From positions 11,871,343-11,935,342 of the forward strand of contig OZ024723.1 of the NCBI GenBank assembly GCA_964016875.1: a stretch of 64,000 bases of DNA. The letters are read 5' to 3'. The position numbers and the translations under genes are program-made. Within the stretch, counting starts at the first letter, position 1; every line of letters begins with the position of its first letter. Under the pieces are notes generated by a model. The model did not search any database. It saw only the letters and a list, made by a program, of their open reading frames with translations, and had not been told where the DNA came from. Positions 56,277 through 64,000 of the stretch are shown here, piece after piece. This DNA comes from Fallopia convolvulus (lineage: Eukaryota; Streptophyta; Magnoliopsida; Caryophyllales; Polygonaceae).

Positions 56277-56696
56277 CCATTGTGTAGGAATACCGGGCAT
56301 ATTGATAGAAGATGAAGGACCAAATTTGGTGAGACGAGCTAACAATGCCTTAAAAGCTAAGTACGGGGTCTCTCAAAACCCCGACATAGGTGAGAAAGAA
56401 CCACCTTGACTAGCCAAGGTATGTACGTCGGGCTAACGACGTTAAAAATAGCGCTTACGGGAGATAACCCGGTTTTTAGTTTTCGCTTTTTCTTTTCTTT
56501 TTTTAGATCTTTTTCATAGCTTTCTTTTGAGTTTTTTAGTAGTCTAGAAGTTTGCAAGATAGAATTATTTGAAACTAACATGGCATAGGAAGTTGGGCTC
56601 GAAAAAACTAACATGGCTCGTTAACGACCTGAGAAGCTCTTTAACGACCTGTGATGGCACGCGAAACGGCAGACGCGGGCGAGGTAAGTTTAACGA
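56277..56696 (+). other. Spacer after protease, truncated
   Basis: Homologous to 9690-10115 of copy 1, with AAGTACGGGGT (one change) at about 56359, donor-like AAG|GTATGT near 56418 and GAG|GTAAGT near 56686. It breaks off at about 56696, before ORF1, where copia-type sequence begins. Confidence 0.6.
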
Positions 56697-57191
56697 GTTG
56701 CAATTGTCTGGTTCCCTTTTGAGTTCCCTAGCCTTTACAAATAATTTTGAGTATGAGTTCCCCTGACCACTCTACTCAAACCTGACCTCTCAAAGATCAT
56801 GGGAACTGGCTTGCATTTTGATCACTAGCAAAGGAACGATGAATCTTACAAAGTTGAAACGCCACTCTGGAAGTGGGAAGGGTGTGTCAGAAGTCGAAGT
56901 GTTAAGAGCCACATATTTTAAACACGTGATGTGATCTCCCAAGAATTTGATGACGCGTGTCCCAAGCGTGCAAAGAAAGTTGAAAAGGCACTACACCCTC
57001 ATTGGCTGGCATTTGATATGGGAAAAAGTTTTTACCCTTGAACCCCTACCTTCTCCCCACTTAAAAACATCTCTTTGCCATTTTTGGGGACCTTCTTCAA
57101 CCTTTGCTCTCTGCAACTCTCTTTCTCTGAAATTCTCTTCCTTCCCAAATCAAGAAAAATTTCAAAACCCTTCTCTTCCCAAAAATTTCCC
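56697..57191 (+). other. Copia-type 3' region upstream of extra ORF
   Basis: Contains several GGTTCCC/GAGTTCCC/GGGAAC words and a pyrimidine-rich leader before the ATG at 57192. No domain. Confidence 0.4.
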
Positions 57192-57513
57192 ATGGCACCT
57201 GTTCACTCTGACCCCCACATCCATGAATGGATAAACATAATCCCTAAATCTCTTTTCGTCCTCATGCTCCAAGAGGCCAACAAGCAAAACGATTCGGCCA
57301 CCCAACAATCTATGTACAAAGCCATTCATGACTTTGTTTGTCCCCACATCCAAAAAAAGCGCTCCGGAACCTCGGCTCTCGAATTCGAGATCTTAGGGGA
57401 AACTTCTCTTCCGGCGGCGCAACCCCGTACTCCTCTCATCATTTCCTCTCAACCGCCTCCTTCGTCTTCTTCTTCCCAACCTCTACCTATCTCCACCTCC
57501 TCCGGAACCATCA
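57192..57513 (+). pseudogene. Extra (env-like position) ORF of copia copy 2, N-terminal part
   Basis: MAPVHSDPHIHEWINI, a helical segment (KSLFVLMLQEANKQND), then a proline/serine-rich stretch. It is interrupted at 57514 by a gypsy element (duplication CATCA) and resumes at 62612. SIRE-type copia elements carry a proline-rich ORF with unclear function downstream of pol. The likeness is in composition and position only; no signal peptide is seen. Confidence 0.45.
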
Positions 57514-58566
57514 TGATGTCCGGATCATTGAAGATGATGGTGCAAAGAGATCGCCGAAGAGTGGACGGAAATCTTCACTTGGTTCGAAGGTGGTGGAGCT
57601 CGGTGGCTGAATTTCGTATGGGATAAAAAGGGTAGATCTCCCTCGTCCGGACTCGGAATTGGATGATTCCAAACCCAGAGTTCGATCTTTGAGTGTAGTT
57701 TAACCCCACAAAATTTCAGATCCAGATGAGGTGTAATTTAGAAGCTATGGCGAATATACTAGCGTGGTGCAGAATTCCACCGAGATGGAGATGGATCGAT
57801 GGATGGAGCAATTAGAAGTGGATTGATGGATTGTTGGATATGGATGTTGAATCTTGGATATTACGCACCGAGATCAACAAACTAGGTTGAAAGAGTGTCG
57901 GATATGACTGTCCAACGATCAAACAACAAGATTGAACGAAAAATAAAACAAAGAACTTAGATTGAAAACAAGTAAAACGAGAGCAATTTCATCGTTCAAG
58001 TCTAAGCTCAAAGGAGGACACAAATGAGACTTAATACCCTAGGCCACGCCTCTCTCTCTCATTTCAGCCATAACTCCTCTCTTTATTACATAAAACAACC
58101 CAAAAGTTTAAAGAAACTAACTCAAAGCCCTTAACGAAGCATAAGTCAAGTTTGTGCACTAGTTTCACCAAAAGTCACAATAATACTCTACCCTTCACCG
58201 TCATTATCCATCGGAAACTTATGAGCCATGAGCTCCTCCCTGATTTTGTCTAGTATTGACTTAGCTAGGGCTCGCGTGATGCGCCCAAGATAGGGCATGG
58301 CTCCTTGTCTCGGCTTCTTAGCGCCTTGAACATCGGCCTTGGTTACTTGTCCAAGTATAGGCTCCCCTTTATCATGCACATTGGGCTTGTCTTTAGAGAT
58401 AAGATCTTCACTCAAATCATGGACCATAGTGCCTTTAAAAGTGCCCGAAGAAGTGGTACCATCCATCAAAGGCCAAGGCGCGCCAAGGTCGGAAATCAGC
58501 GTGTGCAACGGCGCCCCGATTGGCACCGTACCGTGGGGCCATGACTCGATGGATGGAATCACATCA
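57514..58566 (-). repeat. 3' LTR of the gypsy element
   Basis: 1053 bases, near-identical to 61553-62606. Confidence 0.92.
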
Positions 58567-59279
58567 TCCTCCTCCCCTTTAAAAGGATTCGTCCTCGAAT
58601 CTATCAAGCATGTAAAACAAAGGACACATCGAGGGACGCACAGGCAAGTACAATCTATAGAAGTCAAGTTAAGAATAACATTTCCAATCCCAATATGATA
58701 GGCCAGAAAGTATGCACTAGCTACACCACTTCTCTTCCTATTCTTACGGGTACATCTCATAATAAAGAAATGAAGAGATTGAGTGTAAGTAGGCATCAAT
58801 GGAATTCTATGACCTATATGCATCATAGATGACATGTATTGGGCAAGATAACTAAAATGGAAGCAAGAGTACTTAGTCCTAGATGTCACAAATGCATGAA
58901 AGAAAAGTGAAATTATTTGATTAAATGCATGTGACACAACCAACACATAGTCATAAATATAGAATAGAGGAGTGCAAGAAACTTCCTTGAGAGGTGCACT
59001 CGTATCACCCTGTGAGCTCAACAATGGAGGTAGGGCTTCTAGCTCCCTTGGTGTGGCATTCTCCATGACAAAGACATCTTTCTTGGCCACCACAAGAAAA
59101 GGAATGTAATCACCGCTTGGAGTGACTAAAACAGCCTCGTCCTCCTCATGGAGCAAGAAGGGAAAACTTGAAGGAATCATAGGAAATGCATCCATCCATG
59201 GTGTAGCCAACGAGTTCATGGAGGTAGGAGTGATGGTAGGACGACGCTTGATTTTAGGTGATGAGTTGTTCGAATTCAT
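58188..59279 (-). CDS. Unassigned 363-codon ORF running into the 3' LTR
   Basis: Begins MNSNNSSPKIKRRPTITP and is open to 58188; about its last 126 codons lie in the LTR. The first 90 residues contain EDEAVLVTPSGDYIPFLVV and are fairly well-composed. The middle is cysteine- and hydrophobic-rich and looks non-coding in style. DSRTNPFKGEEDDVI, near the LTR border, matches the usual C-terminal end of gypsy pol just before the polypurine tract. The LTR-coded end (GRITRALAKSILDKIREEL) resembles the GPITRxRAK-type tail of such pol proteins. So it is probably a chance or fused frame built from a pol tail plus unknown sequence. I do not recognise the N-terminal part. Confidence 0.4.
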   Translation of the reverse strand: MNSNNSSPKIKRRPTITPTSMNSLATPWMDAFPMIPSSFPFLLHEEDEAVLVTPSGDYIPFLVVAKKDVFVMENATPRELEALPPLLSSQGDTSAPLKEVSCTPLFYIYDYVLVVSHAFNQIISLFFHAFVTSRTKYSCFHFSYLAQYMSSMMHIGHRIPLMPTYTQSLHFFIMRCTRKNRKRSGVASAYFLAYHIGIGNVILNLTSIDCTCLCVPRCVLCFTCLIDSRTNPFKGEEDDVIPSIESWPHGTVPIGAPLHTLISDLGAPWPLMDGTTSSGTFKGTMVHDLSEDLISKDKPNVHDKGEPILGQVTKADVQGAKKPRQGAMPYLGRITRALAKSILDKIREELMAHKFPMDNDGEG

Positions 59280-59490
59280 GGAAAAGAGTCTCTCTTTTTG
59301 GTTGTTCTATGTCACTCATCAATCTTTGTTGGAAGGAAGTCTTCTCCCCTTCAAAAGGGTTCGTCCTCGAACCTTGATCTTGAACATCCTCAACATAATC
59401 ATTAGAAAAACAAGGAACAAGGTTAGAAACGCTAAATACCTCATGGTCGCCACGTCCCTTGAAAGTGTGAACAACCTCTTCTCGTGTCTT
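59280..59490 (-). other. Short pol-tail-like segment after gag
   Basis: The minus strand reads SRTNPFEGE near 59340-59370, a second copy of the pol-tail and purine-tract motif found at 58570. The RT-integrase region between the two has been lost. Confidence 0.4.
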
Positions 59491-60686
59491 CTAGAACTGA
59501 TTCGGTGGCACCCTAGGAGCCGTGGAGGACGGTTGCCAAGCCCGAGAAGTAGTAGAACTTGGACGTCGTTGAGCAAGATGATTGTAGATGTGGTTGGTGT
59601 AGTGAAGCACTTGCTCAACATCGGTTCCCCTACTGAAATGCTGCATACTCACAATATTTTTTAGTTCTGAATTTAACCCATTGAAAAATTTAGAAATCAC
59701 ATACCCGTCGGGAAATTGCATTCCGGAACGAAAGATGAGCATACACAGCTCATTGTAGAACTCGTTAGGAGACCGGTTTCCATGGCGCACTTGCTCCAAC
59801 TTGGCATGGATTCGTTCCGTGTAGTCTTGAGGCATGAACCGCTCCTCCATAGCCTCCCTTAGATCTTGCCAAGTATTGATTTAAGGCATCCGACGTGTTC
59901 TCCTTAAAGCCTTGTCCTCGAGCCACAATTGATAAGCAAAGTCGGTGAAGTGTATGGCCGCCATGGCCACCCGCCGAGCATCATCGTATCCATAAAAATC
60001 AAAGATGGACTCCACCTTGGCAAGCCAATCAAGGCATGCATCGGCGTCGGATGTTCCCGCAAAGGTTGGCACATTCAGCTTTATGCCTTGATGGGATCCC
60101 GAGGCCGATCCTCGTGATGCACCGGCGCGCCTTGCCAAGGCTGCCCGGTGGCTCCATAGGCCGGTCCTCGTGGAGGTTGGCCACGCCTTGGAAGGTGCAT
60201 GGCTGGTGGGGTAAAATTGGTGGCCATGGTAGGGTTGGCTTCTTGATAGTTTGGAGCTCCATAACCTGATACAATAGTAGAACCAATAGGAATATTATTC
60301 AGAAATGTAGCAAATGAAGGCCTTACCCCGGAATTGGCCACGAAGTGTGGATTGTGGAAGCTCATGGGAGGAACATAAGGAGGGATGGCTCCTATAGAAG
60401 TACTCAAACCGAGTGAGCCTAGAGCCTCCGTATTTGGCAAGTAAGATGTCGAGGCCTCTTCGTGCAACAACTGCACCCGATTAGCACTTTGTAACACACT
60501 TGGTGGAGCTCCCGATTGAGGCACCCTTGTTCCATCATCTCGGCCTTGAACTTGACTCTCCAAATCAGCAAAACGAGTCTCCATAGCTTGCAAGGATTTT
60601 TGCATAGAGAGCAACATGGCTTCCACCGAGTTAGTGGACGTCTCTTCAACCTGTTTCTTGTCCTTTTCGTCACCTACACTTGTCAT
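59491..60686 (-). pseudogene. Gypsy Gag
   Basis: ATG at 60686 (MTSVGDEKDKKQVEE), a coil (VEAMLLSMQKSLQAMETRFA), a long Pro/Gly/Ser-rich stretch, then a frameshift near 60110 into the gag core: IKLNVPTFAGTSDADACLDW, VAMAAIHFTDFAYQLWLED, WQDLREAMEERFMPQDY and RSPNEFYNELCMLI. A TAA lies near 59881. The zinc knuckle is not found before the frame ends at 59491. The core matches the Retrotrans_gag family of plant gypsy elements. Confidence 0.75.
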
Positions 60687-61538
60687 TTTAACAACCACGG
60701 CAAAAATCAAGGTATAGAGTGCACTTGAAATAACCACCAAGACTTGCCCGAGATGAAAATCCGACAAGTTGCAAGTATGCAAAGGACAACAAAGGACAAA
60801 CAAAAGAAGAGATTCACCACACACTTGCCTAAGAGAACAATTCTAGGAAGCTACTAAACCACCAAGAACAACAAGCATCAAGTATAGAAAAATTTTTAGG
60901 CCTTTGCTAGGCTCTATGATTTGACTACTCTTTTCGTGCCCGACCCCTTATTAGCTTTACGCCGCCGAACAAGGTTTTTCTAGTTTTAATATTTTTTCTG
61001 TGCTTGGCCCCTTATTAGCTTTACGCCGCCGGCAAGGTTTTTCTGATTTCTTTTCTGTTTTTGATTTAGCAAAAGATTTCAAAGACAACCTAAACCACAA
61101 CACAAGATGTTCCATCTTGGTGTTGTTCCCGTATCCTAGCACCGAACCATTCAACAAGCATGTAATGAAACGGATTAAGGCTGGTTTTGGACACACCAAT
61201 CCACATTTTTCAGCACACAAAAATCAGCCAAGACTCATTCAAATCAACTACTAATTGAAGGCATTAATCAAGATAGAGAAACAACCCTTCAACTACTAAA
61301 ATTTTGAGAACCTTTAGTGCTCTTATCCATGGGATTTTCGAGCAGAATTTTCAGCCATGGATGCTCATCAAATTCAGCCAAGAACAACAACAAACAAGGA
61401 CAACAATTCCCACACAACACAAGACAACAAACAACACACAAATCTCTCGCAACACACAAAGGGAATTTCCGCCAAGAGACTTGCAACAAGTGGACTTTCA
61501 AGGTCGAATCAAGGATTATATGGCGATACCTTTGCATG
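60687..61538 (-). other. Leader region of the gypsy element
   Basis: Between primer site and gag. No coding sequence; a partial direct repeat (CTTATTAGCTTTACGCCGCC) lies at about 60947 and 61010. Confidence 0.5.
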
Positions 61539-61550
61539 GATCTGATACCA
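61539..61550 (-). promoter_or_regulatory. Primer-binding site, initiator tRNA-Met type
   Basis: TGGTATCAGATC on the minus strand, two bases after the 5' LTR. Confidence 0.75.
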
Positions 61551-61552
61551 TT

Positions 61553-62606
61553 TGATGGCTGGATCGTTGAAGATGATGGTGCAAAGATATCGCCGAAGAG
61601 TGGACGGAAATCTTCACTTGGTTCGAAGGTGGTGGAGCTCGGTGGCTGAATTTCGTATGGGATAAAAAGGGTAGATCTCCCTCGTCCGGACTCGGAATTG
61701 GATGATTCCAAAGCCCAGAGTTCTATCTTTGAGTGTAGTTTAACCCCACAAAATTTCAGATCCAGATGAGGTGTAATTTAGAAGCTATGGCGAATATACT
61801 AGCGTGGTGCAGAATTCCACCGAGATGGAGATGGATCGATGGATGGAGCAATTAGAAGTGGATTGATGGATTGTTGGATATGGATGTTGAATCTTGGATA
61901 TTACGCACCGAGATCAACAAACTAGGTTGAAAGAGTGTCGGATATGACTGTCCAACGATCAAACAACAAGATTGAACGAAAAATAAAACAAAGAACTTAG
62001 ATTGAAAACAAGTAAAACGAGAGCAATTTCATCGTTCAAGTCTAAGCTCAAAGGAGGACACAAATGAGACTTAATACCCTAGGCCACGCCTCTCTCTCTC
62101 ATTTCAGCCATAACTCCTCTCTTTATTACATAAAACAACCCAAAAGTTTAAAGAAACTAACTCAAAGCCCTTAACGAAACATAAGTCAAGTTTGTGCACT
62201 AGTTTCACCAAAAGTCACAATAATACTTTACCCTTCACCGTCATTATCCATCGGAAACTTATGAGCCATGAGCTCCTCCCTGATTTTGTCTAGTATTGAC
62301 TTAGCTAGGGCTCGCGTGATGCGCCCAAGATAGGGCATGGCTCCTTGTCTCGGCTTCTTAGCGCCTTGAACATCGGCCTTGGTTACTTGTCCAAGTATAG
62401 GCTCCCCTTTATCATGCACATTGGGCTTGTCTTTAGAGATAAGATCTTCACTCAAATCATGGACCATAGTGCCTTTAAAAGTGCCCGAAGAAGTGGTACC
62501 ATCCATCAAAGGCCAAGGCACGCCAAGGTCGGAAATCAACGTGTGCAACGACGCCCCGATTGGCATGGTACCGTGGGGCCATGACTCGATAGATGGAATC
62601 ACATCA
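61553..62606 (-). repeat. 5' LTR of the gypsy element
   Basis: 1054 bases, the partner of 57514-58566. Confidence 0.92.
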
Positions 62607-62611
62607 CATCA

Positions 62612-63660
62612 TCTACGCTAGTTTCGGTCCTGAACCCCCCTAATCCAAAAAAAACGCAAAGGCCTCAATTCTTCTTCTTTAGATCTTCCAAAGAAGAAGA
62701 AGAAGAAAACCTCACCCCTCTCCCTCGATCAAATCCTAAACCTCTCTTCTTCTCTTCCACTACCACCGCCTCTTCCCCGTTCATCATCTCTACCTCTTCC
62801 TTCAAGATCTGGGAACTCTCAATCCCAGGATCTTCCACATTCCTCCAACCCTAATCCCATCTCTGGGAACTCTAGTCCCAAAGATCCCATCTCCACCACT
62901 TATTCTCTTCCTACCACCGATGGGAACACCAACCCCATCGACCCTCCTTCTTCCACTCTAAACACAAACAATCACCCACCCTCCTCTCCCAAAGCAAAAT
63001 CTCCCACTCCTCCTCCTCCTCAAATTCCTTCTCCCTCCCATCAAAAATCCCCTCTCCCCTCCACTACTGAAATTTCTTATTCTCCCTCCCCTGCCAAGAC
63101 CATCATTGACGTCGACTCGGACAACGACACTCTTCCCATTGTTGAAGTGGTCCGGCGAAAGAAAGGGATCGTCCCTCCCATCTTCATGGGCACCGCCGAA
63201 GACAACGCTTGCCTCGATGCTCTTGAGTCCGAGCTCTAAGCTGAAATCACACGGCCAACGTCTACAACACGGCCAAAGGAAATCGGCTCTCAAGATGAGG
63301 ACGAGAATGAGGATGTAAAGGACGCCCAAGGAGGAGGGGCCCCAGCACATGCTGAAGATGCTGGTGCGAGTATGGGCACTCAAGGAGATGACGACGAGGA
63401 TATGGACCTATCCTCGAATGATGAAGGGAACTCGGATGGTGATGGCGCCACCGAGGTGCTCGATGCTAATGCCCTTGCCAAAGAGCATGCCCAGACTCTG
63501 GCCGCCGAGGATGAAGACCGATAGGTGGTCTTATCGCATGGCGTCCCTTAGAAAAAGGAGCCCATGCTTTTGCTCAAGTCCAATGCCTCTCCACCAAAGA
63601 AAAGGAAGGCCGTTGTCTCCTCCAAAGGGACCAAGAGCAAGAAGGTCAAGGGAGTCGTTG
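62612..63660 (+). pseudogene. Extra ORF of copia copy 2, C-terminal part
   Basis: Continues the frame broken at 57513, with shifts and stops. Proline/serine-rich (IPSPSHQKSPLPS), then TIIDVDSDNDTLPIVEVV, VPPIFMGTAEDN and a strongly acidic tract (DDDEDMDLSSNDEGNSDG), ending in a lysine-rich stretch (SPPKKRKAVVSSKGTKSKKV). Stops at about 63237, 63522 and 63549. The basic end runs in frame into copia RT at about 63663. Confidence 0.5.
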
Positions 63661-63662
63661 CT

Positions 63663-64000
63663 AGGAACAAGGTCTGTCTTGTGGCACAAGGATATAGGAA
63701 AGAGGAAGGGATCGGTTATGATGAAACATTTGCCCCTGTTGCGAAAATTGAAGCCATTTGACTCCTCATTGCCTACGCTGCCCATAAAGGTTTCAAGCTC
63801 TACCAAATGGACGTCAAGACCATGTTCCCAAATGGGCACCTCAAAGAAGAAGTTTACGTGGCCCAACCTCCTGGTTTTGAAGATGAGAACTTACCAGATC
63901 ATGTCTACTCTCTAAAGAGGGCCCTCTACTATCTCAAACAAGCTCCCAAAGCTTGTTACGACAGGTTTGCTCACTTTCTCTTGTCTCATGGTTATCTTCG
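63663..64000 (+). pseudogene. Copia reverse transcriptase fragment
   Basis: Starts inside RT at RNKVCLVAQGYRKEEG, continues YDETFAPVAKIEAI, a TGA at 63759 (arginine in the copy at 31369), then YQMDVKT and LKQAPKACYDRF, and runs off the window. It is close to 31500-31830 of the first copia copy. No integrase or RT N-terminus precedes it. Confidence 0.82.

Larger units (their letters stand above)
57514..62606 (-). mobile_element. Gypsy element with gag but no pol
   Basis: LTRs 57514-58566 and 61553-62606 (TGATG...CATCA) with exact duplication CATCA at 57509-57513 and 62607-62611. Initiator-Met type primer site at 61539-61550, polypurine tract AAAGGGGAGGAGGA at 58567-58580 (minus strand). The interior holds gag (59491-60686) and an unassigned ORF running into the 3' LTR. 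Protease, RT and integrase are absent. The LTRs are very similar, so insertion was recent. Confidence 0.92.

Noticed and set aside
58305..58698. Plus-strand frames in the gypsy LTR
   Set aside because: Antisense to the minus-strand frame, duplicated at 62345-62621 only because both lie in LTRs.
57192..63660. Envelope function of the copia extra ORF
   Set aside because: Only composition and position resemble SIRE env-like ORFs, and the frame is broken; called an extra ORF instead.

Overview
The window looks like nuclear DNA of a repeat-rich flowering plant, most likely a eudicot. A plant-type PAS-domain Raf-like kinase gene with GT-AG introns sits at the left edge. Nearly everything else is LTR retrotransposon, many copies nested, with plant-type primer-binding sites (tRNA-Asp, tRNA-Lys and initiator-Met types) and plant lineages (Athila-like, Tat-like, a copia that looks SIRE/Maximus-like). 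No RNA gene, CRISPR array or bacterial feature was seen.

Layout. 0-2 kb: first three coding exons of the kinase (minus strand). 2.4-4.2 kb: relics of a LINE-type RNase H ORF and of a gypsy gag. 4.7-5.4 and 15.7-17.0 kb: an old LTR split by a complete 10.3-kb Athila-like element (5394-15673). That element carries gag-protease and an Athila ORF1-type gene but no reverse transcriptase or integrase. 17.0-21.6 kb: degraded repeats. 21584-24115: a complete short non-autonomous LTR element with target-site duplication ATTGG. 25.6-26.5 kb: two small DNA-transposon-like repeats, one a clear hAT MITE (8-bp duplication CTAGCTCA). 26.6-32.9 kb: a copia element without its 3' end. 32.9-56.7 kb: a scrambled nest of Athila-like copies and a Tat-lineage element (37453-47066) with a spliced antisense gene. 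56.7-64 kb: a second copia copy (extra proline-rich ORF fused to RT), interrupted by a 5.1-kb gypsy element with duplication CATCA.

How the parts work together. The Athila-like copies encode Gag and a protease but no polymerase, so they would need an autonomous relative for reverse transcription and integration. Their second gene (ORF1) appears to have its own 3' splice site just before the ATG. The Tat element has a full but decayed gag-PR-RT-RH-aRH-INT set plus an antisense gene with its own TATA-like box.

The most unusual signal is a family of paired palindromes (core TCGTTAACGA or TCGGTACCGA) that form 10-13-bp hairpins. They are scattered through LTRs, spacers and coding tails of every Athila-like copy, and the core changes between subfamilies so that pairing is kept. 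A second signal is an 11-mer, AAGTATGGGGT, that matches the polypurine-tract region and recurs five times along one element. Two 5-bp duplications (CTAAC and ATATC) link Athila halves at 33-37 kb and 51-55 kb, suggesting that one nested insertion was broken and inverted or copied.
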